Positions 7,728 through 14,719 of a stretch of DNA of 64,000 nt are shown in pieces. Location of the stretch: the NCBI GenBank assembly GCA_046331625.1, contig JAXLQL010000001.1, forward strand, positions 620,001-684,000. The letters run 5' to 3'. The translations under genes were made by a program, and so were the position numbers. The DNA is from JAXLQL01 sp046331625 (GTDB lineage: Bacteria; Acidobacteriota; Terriglobia; Bryobacterales; Bryobacteraceae). Below the pieces are notes generated by a model. That model saw only the letters and a program-made list of their open reading frames with translations. It searched no databases and was not told the DNA's origin. The stretch's first letter is position 1; the number at the start of each line of letters is the position of its first letter.

Positions 7728-7920
7728 GTGGGGCAGGCTCGAGCCTGCGCGGGACACATCAGCACTTGCCTTGCCGTGTAGGGCGGGCTTTAGCCAGCGC
7801 GGGACTTCAGTCCCGCTGCCGACACCCGCGCCAACGTCCTCCCCGCCGAGATTCAGCCGCCTCGATGGAGCAATTGTGGGGCAGGCTTCAGCCTGCGCGG
7901 GACTCGAGTCCCGCTGCCCG
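7728..7920. repeat. Cluster of three REP-like double-hairpin elements
   Basis: The 308-bp gap between the deacetylase and mlaD holds no gene but three elements of the dispersed repeat: about 7728-7755 (partial), 7775-7819 and 7874-7920. Each complete element has two short perfect hairpins next to each other. One is of the type GCAGGCT-TC-AGCCTGC, the other GCGGGACT-TC-AGTCCCGC; the middle copy carries a GGGCTTTAGCC variant of the first hairpin. They may act as transcription barriers or be parasitic RAYT/REP-type elements. No promoter was recognised. Confidence 0.8.
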
Positions 7921-7989
7921 CGCCCGCACCAAGCCCAGCGCGCACAGCAGGCAAGGAGCTCGACCAGAGTCCCGAAATTTCCCATCCCA

Positions 7990-9063
7990 CTAGAACAACC
8001 CGAGTTTGATACTCAAGAACTTCTTCGGGTTCGCCCGGAAATCCTTCATGAACGAGTGCATCTCTCGCGTTGCCCCATTGATCGAATCATAGAGTTGCTG
8101 ATTCACGACGAGTTGCCCGAGCGTTCCCTGCCCCGTGTTGATCTTGTCGAGCAGCGTATCGATCCGGCCCATCGTCGCCTGGATCTGCTTCACCGTTGCC
8201 TCGTCCTTCAGGAACTTGCCCGCCGACCCCTTACCCGCGTTCAAGTCCGCGGCAAGCACTCGATACTCGTTCAGCGTCTTCCGCAAATCGTCGTGCAGCG
8301 CCGTATCCTTCAGCAGCCGACCCATCGTACCCTGCCCCTGCTGCAGATCGTCGAGCAACGAATTCACCCGCGCCAGCGTTCCGCGGATATCGTCAAGCAT
8401 CGCCTCTTCATAGAACAGCTTGCTGATCGTGCCTTTGCCCGAATTGATCTGCGCCGTGATCTTGCGAGCTTCGAGCGCCGTGCCGCTCAGGTTGTCGTAG
8501 AGCTTCTGATCGTAGATCAGCTTTCCGATACTCCCACGGCCGCTCTCCACCTCGGCCACGATCGCGTCCACCCGCTTCAGCATCGCCTGCATTGATTGCA
8601 GCAGGTTGTAGCTGCTCTGCACCACCTCATCGTAAGCCGTCGTATCCTTCGCCTTCAACTCCGCGCCCGGCTTCACCATCTGCGAACTGTCGCCGCGATT
8701 GATGTTGATGTACTTGCTACCCAGGAGGTTCTCGGCGCTGATGGTGGCCTCGGAGTTATCGGGTATGTTCTTCCGGTACTGCTCGTAGATCTCCATCTCA
8801 ACCTGGATGATGCGGCCCTTCTCGGTCTGGCCCGAAAGCCCCACGTTCTTTACCTGTCCGATCAGGTACCCGTTCAACCGCACGTTGGCGCCCTTGGCCA
8901 ACGCCGCCGAATCTTGCAGGTAGGTGTAGAGCTTGATCTTGGGATTGAAGAAGCTGGTCTCGCCCGTGATCAGGAACACGAGGATCGCCAGCAACACCAG
9001 CGCGATGATCGCGACAATGCCGACGCGAAGCTGCGCCCACCCGACCTTCTTACCCGAGGCCAT
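7990..9063 (-). CDS. mlaD: MlaD-family (MCE domain) lipid transport protein
   Basis: A 357-residue periplasmic protein anchored by one N-terminal helix (VGIVAIIALVLLAILVFLIT, residues 14-33). It is followed by an MCE/MlaD domain (residues about 40-135; LAKGANVRLNGYLIGQVKNV and SAENLLGSKYININRG). The C-terminal half is a long helical region made of repeats of the form SGRGSIGKLIYD, SGKGTISKLFYE, QGQGTMGRLLKD, AGKGSAGKFLKD and TGQGTLGQLV, about 40 residues apart, typical of acidobacterial and chloroplast-type MCE proteins. With MlaE and MlaF it would form an ABC transporter moving phospholipids between the membranes. It is the last gene of the mlaE-mlaF-mlaD operon, 17 bp after mlaF. Confidence 0.9.
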   Translation of the reverse strand: MASGKKVGWAQLRVGIVAIIALVLLAILVFLITGETSFFNPKIKLYTYLQDSAALAKGANVRLNGYLIGQVKNVGLSGQTEKGRIIQVEMEIYEQYRKNIPDNSEATISAENLLGSKYININRGDSSQMVKPGAELKAKDTTAYDEVVQSSYNLLQSMQAMLKRVDAIVAEVESGRGSIGKLIYDQKLYDNLSGTALEARKITAQINSGKGTISKLFYEEAMLDDIRGTLARVNSLLDDLQQGQGTMGRLLKDTALHDDLRKTLNEYRVLAADLNAGKGSAGKFLKDEATVKQIQATMGRIDTLLDKINTGQGTLGQLVVNQQLYDSINGATREMHSFMKDFRANPKKFLSIKLGLF

Positions 9064-9080
9064 AGTTCAATCCTCTATTG

Positions 9081-9896
9081 TCACAAACGTTTGGCGAACT
9101 TGGATACATACGGGTCCAGCGAGTCCTCCAGTTCCAATTGCGAGCCTTCGAAAACGATCCGCCCTTCCTGCATCACCAGGAAACGCGTGCGTCCGGCGGC
9201 TTCGCTTGCCGTAGCCTGCTCGAGGCGCGACGTCTTTGGATTGTACCGGTAGTTGGCAAGCAAATGCCCGTCCTGGTAGCGATGTGTCACCAACACCGTG
9301 GTGGTTCCCCGCGTTTCGCGCTCCTTGGCGATCAGCGCCATGATCGTGTTGGCCGTGATCGGATCCAGCCCGGCCGTTGGCGAATCGTAGAGTAGCAACT
9401 CGGGCTGCGTTACGATCGCCCGCGCGATGCCCACTCTGCGCCGCATGCCGCCCGAGAGCTCGCTCGGGAACTTCTCGAGCGTGTGTTCCAACTCCACGAA
9501 ACGCAGCGCTTCTACCACGCGCGGCCGCACTTCTTCTTTCGGGCATCGCAGAGATGTCTGGTTGAGCAGCGGATAGCCGACGTTGTCTTCGATGTTCAGC
9601 GAATCGAAGAGCCCGCCTTCCTGGAACAGAATCCCCATCCGGCTTCGCAGATCGCGCAACTGGCTCTCGCGCATCTTGCCCGTATCCAGATCGAACAGCA
9701 CCACGCGCCCCTCGTCCGGCCGCACCAGCGCGAGCGCCGTCTTCAGCAGCACCGTCTTTCCGCTGCCCGCGGCGCCCAGGATCACCACGGTCTCATTCTC
9801 GCGGACCACCAGATTGATATGGTCGATCACCGGCCGGTTCTCGAAGCGCACCGTCACATCGTCGAACTCGAGCAGCACCTTCGAGGTTTCCGCCAT
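9081..9896 (-). CDS. mlaF: MlaF-like ABC transporter ATP-binding protein
   Basis: A 271-residue ABC ATPase with Walker A GAAGSGKT (residues 41-48), a Q-loop in GILFQEGGL, signature LSGGM and a Walker B segment LLLYDSPTAGLDP. It is placed between mlaE and mlaD with gaps of 6 and 17 bp, so it should energise the MlaE permease. The residue after the Walker B aspartate is Ser where most ABC ATPases have the catalytic Glu. The switch His is present in LVTHRYQDG. The last 60 residues include an extra segment (HLLANYRYNPKTSRLEQ and onward) before LVMQEGRIVFEG. Confidence 0.9.
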   Translation of the reverse strand: MAETSKVLLEFDDVTVRFENRPVIDHINLVVRENETVVILGAAGSGKTVLLKTALALVRPDEGRVVLFDLDTGKMRESQLRDLRSRMGILFQEGGLFDSLNIEDNVGYPLLNQTSLRCPKEEVRPRVVEALRFVELEHTLEKFPSELSGGMRRRVGIARAIVTQPELLLYDSPTAGLDPITANTIMALIAKERETRGTTTVLVTHRYQDGHLLANYRYNPKTSRLEQATASEAAGRTRFLVMQEGRIVFEGSQLELEDSLDPYVSKFAKRL

Positions 9897-9902
9897 GGCG
9901 CT

Positions 9903-10661
9903 CTAGAGATTGACGAACATCTTCCCGATGAAGAAATCCACCACGATGATCCACACCGAGCTCACCACCACCGCGCGCGTAGTCGACCGGCCCACGCCCT
10001 GCGTTCCCCCCGTTGTCCCCATCCCTTGATGGCACCCCACCAGCGAGATGATCACCGCGAACACCACCGGCTTGATCAGCCCCTGCAGCACGTCCATGTA
10101 GTCGAGCGCCTGGTAGCCCGTGTTCCAGAACTGCGACGCCGTGGTCAGCCGCAGCAGGATGCAACCGACTACGTACCCACCCACCAGCCCCGCGAAGTCG
10201 GAAATGATCGTGAGCAAAGGCAGCATCCCCGCGGTCGCGAGCAGCCGTGGCGTCACCAGCTTCTGCACCGGATCGGTTCCGAGCGCGCGCATCGCGTCGA
10301 TCTGCTCGGTCACCTTCATGGACCCCAACTCGCTCGCGATGCCCGAAGCGTTCCGGCCCGCCACCAGTATCGCCGAGAACACCGGGCCGAGCTCGGTGAT
10401 CAGAGACACCGCCACGATCGTCCCGATTTGCCCGCTCGCGCCGTACTGATTCAACGTCTTCGCCATCTGTAGCGTGATCACGCCGCCGGTGAAGAATCCG
10501 ATGATCACGATGACTGGAATGCTGCCTACACCGATGGTGTCAGCCTGAAGGAAAATATCGTCCCAGTAATGCGGCGATCGGAAGATGTTCAGCAGGGCGC
10601 GGCCGGCGAGCTGAACAAACGTCTGGAGGCCGAGAATGGGAGCCTTGAGGAATTCAAGCAC
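9903..10661 (-). CDS. mlaE: MlaE-family ABC transporter permease
   Basis: A 252-residue inner-membrane protein with the MlaE/YrbE permease pattern: several long hydrophobic helices and the conserved segment LGPVFSAILVAGRNASGIASELGSM (from about residue 91), then EQIDAMRALGTDP. It forms the membrane part of the Mla lipid transporter with mlaF (6 bp downstream) and mlaD. It is the first gene of the operon, transcribed away from the P1 peptidase gene with only 42 bp between the two starts, so any promoters in that gap must overlap. Confidence 0.92.
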   Translation of the reverse strand: MLEFLKAPILGLQTFVQLAGRALLNIFRSPHYWDDIFLQADTIGVGSIPVIVIIGFFTGGVITLQMAKTLNQYGASGQIGTIVAVSLITELGPVFSAILVAGRNASGIASELGSMKVTEQIDAMRALGTDPVQKLVTPRLLATAGMLPLLTIISDFAGLVGGYVVGCILLRLTTASQFWNTGYQALDYMDVLQGLIKPVVFAVIISLVGCHQGMGTTGGTQGVGRSTTRAVVVSSVWIIVVDFFIGKMFVNL

Positions 10662-10703
10662 GCGCTACGGTCGATGCTACCATAAACCCGTACTTTTACC
10701 CAC

Positions 10704-11657
10704 ATGAAGGGCCTCACCGACATCGAGGGCATCCTCGTTGGACACGCAACCGACCGCGCCGCCATCACCGGATGCACCGCCATCGTCTGCCCGCGTGGAG
10801 CCGCCGCCGGAGTCGACATTCGCGGCTCGGCCACCGGATCGGTGCAGACCGACGTGCTCTCCTCGCTCCATCACGCCGACCAGATCCACGGGCTCATGCT
10901 TTCCGGCGGCTCCGCCTACGGCCTGGAAACCGCCTTCGGCCTGATGCGATTCCTCGAGAAGAAAGGCATCGGGTTCCCCACCTCGGCGGGAGTGGTTCCG
11001 CTGGTCCCCTGCGCGATCATCTTTGACCTGCCCATCGCCAAAGCGCGACCCGGCCGCGAGATGGGGCTCCGCGCCGGCGAAGCCGCCTCCGATGCGCCAG
11101 TGGCGGAAGGCTGCGTGGGCGCGGGCACGGGCGCTACGGTCGGCAAGCTCTTCGGGATGAAGCACGCGATGAAGTCCGGCGTGGGATCGTACACGGTGTG
11201 GCTCGATGGTCCTTATGCGGGCGTGCGCGTGGCGGCGCTCGCCGTGGTGAACGCGTTCGGCGATGTACGCGAAGCCGAAAGTGGCCACATCCTCGCCGGC
11301 GCCAGGACCACGGCCGAAGGCTCCGAGTTCGCCGACATGGCGTATCAGTTGAAGCGCGGGGCGCAGAGTCCCGGATTTCGCAAGGAGAACACGACGCTCG
11401 TCGTGGTCGCCACCAACGCCAGGCTCGACAAAGCGGGCGCTACCAAGCTCGCCCAATTCGGATCGATCGGCGTGGCGAAAACCATCACGCCTGTCTGGAC
11501 CCCCTATGACGGCGACATCACGTTCGGCCTTTCCTGCGGTGACGAGAAAGCCGATATTGTCGCGCTTGGGGTTGCGGCGGCGGAGGCGGTGGAGCAGGCG
11601 ATTCTGAGGTCCGTGCGGCGGGCGGAGTCGTTGGGCGGGATCCCGGGGTTGGGGTAG
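10704..11657 (+). CDS. P1 family (S58/DmpA-like) self-processing aminopeptidase
   Basis: A 317-residue Ntn-hydrolase-type peptidase of the DmpA/BapA family, which cleave N-terminal residues from small peptides and beta-peptides after autocatalytic chain cleavage. Family segments seen are LTDIEGILVGHATD at the N-terminus, MLSGGSAYGLETAFGLMRFLE, and the processing site ENTTLVVVATNA. By position Thr230, after Asn229, corresponds to the DmpA nucleophile Ser250 at the Gly249-Ser250 cut. No signal peptide is visible. The gene is divergent from mlaE and precedes a toxin-antitoxin pair. The physiological peptide is unknown. Confidence 0.88.
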   Translation: MKGLTDIEGILVGHATDRAAITGCTAIVCPRGAAAGVDIRGSATGSVQTDVLSSLHHADQIHGLMLSGGSAYGLETAFGLMRFLEKKGIGFPTSAGVVPLVPCAIIFDLPIAKARPGREMGLRAGEAASDAPVAEGCVGAGTGATVGKLFGMKHAMKSGVGSYTVWLDGPYAGVRVAALAVVNAFGDVREAESGHILAGARTTAEGSEFADMAYQLKRGAQSPGFRKENTTLVVVATNARLDKAGATKLAQFGSIGVAKTITPVWTPYDGDITFGLSCGDEKADIVALGVAAAEAVEQAILRSVRRAESLGGIPGLG

Positions 11658-11704
11658 GGGCCGGCGCGGCGTTCCGTGAGGACGGTATTCTGGTGGAAGC
11701 CGTC

Positions 11705-11905
11705 ATGAGCCGTGTAGAGCAAGTCGAACAACGCATCGCCGAACTGGACGCTACGGAGCTGAAAGAACTTCGTGCTTGGTTCGAACGCTACGACGCGGAG
11801 GTCTGGGACCGCCAGATTGAAAGCGATTCCAAGAGCGGCAAGCTGCGTCAGCTTGTCGACCGGGCCCTCGCCGATGATCGCGCCGGCCGTTCGACAGAGT
11901 TGTGA
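11705..11905 (+). CDS. Small antitoxin-like protein of a ParE/RelE-type module
   Basis: A 66-residue acidic, mostly helical protein (MSRVEQVEQRIAELDATELK at the start). The ATG at 11705 is preceded by GGTGGAAG; a longer frame from 11693 exists but has a poorer start. The stop overlaps the GTG start of the next gene by 4 bp (GTGA), the usual coupling of antitoxin and toxin. No DNA-binding fold is obvious. The assignment as antitoxin rests on size, overlap and the toxin-like partner. Confidence 0.65.
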   Translation: MSRVEQVEQRIAELDATELKELRAWFERYDAEVWDRQIESDSKSGKLRQLVDRALADDRAGRSTEL

Positions 11906-12156
11906 GCCATCGCGCGTCGCCGCACTTCTGGGCCAGTTTCAGGCGGCTTCCGGCAGAGATTCGGCGGACGGCGGAAAAGGCGTTCGAACTCCTCAGGCGC
12001 GACCCACGGCATCCTTCGCTGCAGTTCAAGAAACTCGATGACGTCTGGCCGGCGCGAGTTGGATTGCATCATCGCGCACTTGCGGTCGAAGTCTCGGACG
12101 GATTTCCGTGGTTCTGGATCGGCACGCACGCGGAGTATGATCCCATCGCGGGGTAG
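11902..12156 (+). CDS. RelE/ParE-superfamily toxin-like protein
   Basis: An 84-residue protein starting at GTG 11902. It shows the compact pattern of a common RelE/ParE-like group: HFWASFRRLPAEIRRTAEKA, LLRRDPRHPSLQFKKL, WPARVGLHHRALAV and WFWIGTHAEYDPI. Members are mRNA interferases or gyrase poisons neutralised by the small protein encoded just upstream. The two genes overlap by 4 bp and probably form one transcript. Which of the two activities this one has cannot be read from sequence. Confidence 0.75.
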   Translation: MSHRASPHFWASFRRLPAEIRRTAEKAFELLRRDPRHPSLQFKKLDDVWPARVGLHHRALAVEVSDGFPWFWIGTHAEYDPIAG

Positions 12157-12444
12157 GCTGAGCGACCCTTAACCTTTCGCTACGCCAACACGCCCTGTGG
12201 CTTCGCAGGGGTCCTGGTGGCTCGTACAAGGACCATGGGTCAGAAGGAATGCGCAATGCTTCCGCTGCCTGGCTCGGCTTGTCCCAAGGCTGGATCAGCG
12301 TTCAGCCCGCAATCGCAAAATATGCCGGCGTTCGCGCGTACGATCGCGCTGCCTCTATGGCTGGAGCATCGCCAAGCCGGAAGAACGGAAAGCTCTCCTC
12401 GAGCCTGCCGACCTACGCCAAACAATCTTAAAAGCGACAGGCCC
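12157..12444. other. Intergenic stretch, no gene recognised
   Basis: This 288-bp gap lies between the toxin gene and the 3' end of the SDR gene on the other strand. Short open frames occur on both strands but none shows a ribosome binding site or a recognisable protein pattern. I see no tRNA, repeat element or clear terminator here. Confidence 0.5.
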
Positions 12445-13203
12445 TCAGGAGCGTCGCCGCCCCTCCAACCAAAACCTGACGCGCGACGGCAACTTCGTCA
12501 TCACAGCGGACCCCAGCCGGTAATGCCACCCCGGGATCACGAACACCTCTCCGCGGTCGAACCCTTTGAGCGACCGCGCCACCACTTGCTCCGCCGTCAT
12601 CCACAGCCACTTCGGAGCCAGCTTCGCCCGGTCGAGATGCATCGTGTCGTGGAACTCGCTCATCGTGAACCCTGGGCACAGCACCTGCACGCTCACGCCG
12701 CATCGCAGCGCCTTCATCTCGAGCGCAAGCCCTTCGCTGAACGCGTACATCCATGATTTGGTCGCGTTGTAGCTCGCAGTTTGCGGAGTCCGGCCGAATG
12801 CCGACACCGACGCCACGTTGATGATCCCGCCCGAGCACCGTTTCACCATCGGACCCAGCGCCGCATGCGTCAGCCGCAACGTCGCTGTCACGTGGACCTC
12901 GTGCATCCGCCACTCATGCTCGATCGGCAGTTGGTGAAAATAACCCAACGATCCGAAGCCTGCGTTGTTCACCAGCAGATCCACGTCGCGCTCGGCGAGC
13001 CGCCGCACCAGCTTGCTCACATCCGCGCCATCGGAAAGGTCAGCAGGCGCAATCTGGCACACCACGGGCAACGAGTCCGCCAACTCGCGCAGCTTGTCCT
13101 CGCGCCGCGCCACCAGGATCAGGTCATAGTCGCGCCGCGCCAACTGCCGCGCAAACTCGGCGCCGATTCCCGATGAGGCACCCGTGATCATCGCTACAGG
13201 CAT
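12445..13203 (-). CDS. SDR family NAD(P)-dependent oxidoreductase
   Basis: A 252-residue classical short-chain dehydrogenase. The cofactor motif TGASSGIG is at residues 7-14, VARRED sits at the end of strand 2, VNNAGFG follows, and the catalytic set is visible as the Ser in NVASVSAF and YNATK (YxxxK). I used the ATG at 13203, which gives the normal compact N-terminus MPVAMITGAS; the longer open frame upstream overlaps the next gene and has no family character. The substrate is unknown; the closest general type is the DltE/YqjQ-like SDR group. The start lies 5 bp after the stop of the membrane protein gene, so it is probably part of that operon. Confidence 0.85.
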   Translation of the reverse strand: MPVAMITGASSGIGAEFARQLARRDYDLILVARREDKLRELADSLPVVCQIAPADLSDGADVSKLVRRLAERDVDLLVNNAGFGSLGYFHQLPIEHEWRMHEVHVTATLRLTHAALGPMVKRCSGGIINVASVSAFGRTPQTASYNATKSWMYAFSEGLALEMKALRCGVSVQVLCPGFTMSEFHDTMHLDRAKLAPKWLWMTAEQVVARSLKGFDRGEVFVIPGWHYRLGSAVMTKLPSRVRFWLEGRRRS

Positions 13204-13208
13204 CGAGC

Positions 13209-13841
13209 CTATTGTCGCGCGGCCTCGCGATCGATCCACCAGGCCCATACCGGCATCACCCACAGCGCGAGCGACGCCCAGGCAACGGCTGCGGGGCTCG
13301 GCGGAGGCGGTCCCAGGATATTTCCCAGATAGATGGCGCCCAGGAATACCGCGTATGGAAGCACTCTCTTGCTCCGTCCACGCGCCCGCCTGTACAATGC
13401 AACTGCGCCCACAAACATTGCGATCTCGATAGCCACCGTCGCTGGGACCGAGTTCCATAGACCGAGCCCATGGAGCGCGCCCCCGGGATACAGCGGCAGG
13501 TCCGGACGATGCGTCACCCAATCGAGCACCCAGTGGCTGAACACCGCCCCTCCAGTGATCAGCGCCACGCGCGTCCTCCGAACGAAGCCCCAGCACGCCA
13601 CTGCGAACAACCCGGCCCACACCACCGCGACTAGCGCGCTATGCGTCCATGGATAGGAGACGAATTCCAGCGGTGTGAACGCCGTATCGCCTGGTGACAC
13701 GCGCACCTGCTCCCAACCCGCGAGCAGAAACAGCGGCCAAATCAAGTCGAGCCACTGCGCCGCCAAAGTCAGCATCCCCAGCGATGCCCTCGGCTCAGCG
13801 GACCGCGCAGCCAGCGCAACCGCGAAGTGCCCGATGAACAT
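13209..13841 (-). CDS. Membrane protein resembling YdjM/DUF457 metal-dependent hydrolases
   Basis: A 210-residue protein with several hydrophobic helices. The N-terminus MFIGHFAVALAAR and the segments YPWTHSALVAVVWAGLF and VFSHWVLDWVTHRPDLPLYP carry histidines and aspartates within membrane helices, the pattern of the YdjM/DUF457 family described as inner-membrane metal-dependent hydrolases. Its ATG overlaps the stop of the LRR gene by one base (TGATG), so the two are coupled. The biochemical role is unknown. Confidence 0.7.
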   Translation of the reverse strand: MFIGHFAVALAARSAEPRASLGMLTLAAQWLDLIWPLFLLAGWEQVRVSPGDTAFTPLEFVSYPWTHSALVAVVWAGLFAVACWGFVRRTRVALITGGAVFSHWVLDWVTHRPDLPLYPGGALHGLGLWNSVPATVAIEIAMFVGAVALYRRARGRSKRVLPYAVFLGAIYLGNILGPPPPSPAAVAWASLALWVMPVWAWWIDREAARQ

Positions 13842-14713
13842 CAGCGCCGCCGGTCGATCCAGCCGCTGCCGAAGTACACTCGCTCGAGCACCGGACCCAC
13901 CGGCACCGCAGCCTCATCCACGCCCTTCACCAATCCGAGCCGCAGTTCCCGCAGCTTCGGCATTCCGTTCAACGCTCGCAGCGCCTCTGCGGTCACCGGC
14001 TGCCGCGTGAGATCCAGGAACTCGAGATCGCGCAAGCTGCGCAAGGCCGACAAATCCGGCAACACCGACCGCTCCGCTTCCGGATGCCCGGGCTTGTCCA
14101 CGCCACGATCGTTCAACGTGGCACCCGAGAAATTCAACCGCCGCAACTGCGTCAACTCGCCGATGCGAGCCAGGTTCTTCTCCGAAAGCGGCAATCCCCA
14201 AAGCCCCGAGTCCACACGCTGGATTCCGCCCACGTCCAAATCGCGCAGCGACGGAATCAGCTTCAACATCGTCAGGCAATGCCCGCTCAACCGATTTCCG
14301 CCGATCGCCAGGCGCTCGAGCTTCGTCAGCGACGTCAAGTGTTCGAAGCCCTCATCATCGATCTGCGTGAACGCGAGGTCCAGCACGCGCAGGTTCGTCA
14401 TCTGCGCCACATGTTCGAACACCTTGCTGGTCACCCGCGTTCCCCTCAGGTTCAGCACTTCGAGTTGCTTCCATCCGCGCAGGTGCGCGATGCCGTCTTC
14501 GCTCATGTACTCGGCATAGTGCAGATGCAACTCTCGCACGGCGGGAAGGTTCTTCAGATGTTCGAGCCCAGCGTCGGTAATCTTGGTCTGGGAAAGATCG
14601 ATCTTGCGCAACGCGGTCATCTGCCCTACGCGCGCCAGGTCGGCGTCGGTGACCCATTGCGACGTGAGGTCGATCTCAGCGGTTGTGGCGGCGAACAGGA
14701 ACAATGCGAGCAT
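13841..14713 (-). CDS. Secreted leucine-rich repeat protein (shorter paralogue)
   Basis: A 290-residue protein with a short signal peptide (MLALFLFAATTAEI) and about nine leucine-rich repeats of the form LxxLRKIDLSQTKITDAGLEHL, NLRVLDLAFTQIDDEGFEHL and so on. This TDxGL type is widespread in Planctomycetota and Acidobacteriota and serves as a binding scaffold; ligands are not known. It follows the larger LRR gene by 6 bp and is probably a paralogue made by duplication. The stop of the upstream gene is in frame with this start, but this product has its own signal peptide, so separate translation is likely. Confidence 0.82.
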   Translation of the reverse strand: MLALFLFAATTAEIDLTSQWVTDADLARVGQMTALRKIDLSQTKITDAGLEHLKNLPAVRELHLHYAEYMSEDGIAHLRGWKQLEVLNLRGTRVTSKVFEHVAQMTNLRVLDLAFTQIDDEGFEHLTSLTKLERLAIGGNRLSGHCLTMLKLIPSLRDLDVGGIQRVDSGLWGLPLSEKNLARIGELTQLRRLNFSGATLNDRGVDKPGHPEAERSVLPDLSALRSLRDLEFLDLTRQPVTAEALRALNGMPKLRELRLGLVKGVDEAAVPVGPVLERVYFGSGWIDRRR

Positions 14714-14719
14714 GTTCGG

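Noticed and set aside
13204..13620. N-terminal extension of the SDR open frame up to 13620
   Set aside because: It overlaps the membrane protein gene in another frame and has no SDR features; the Rossmann fold begins at once after ATG 13203.
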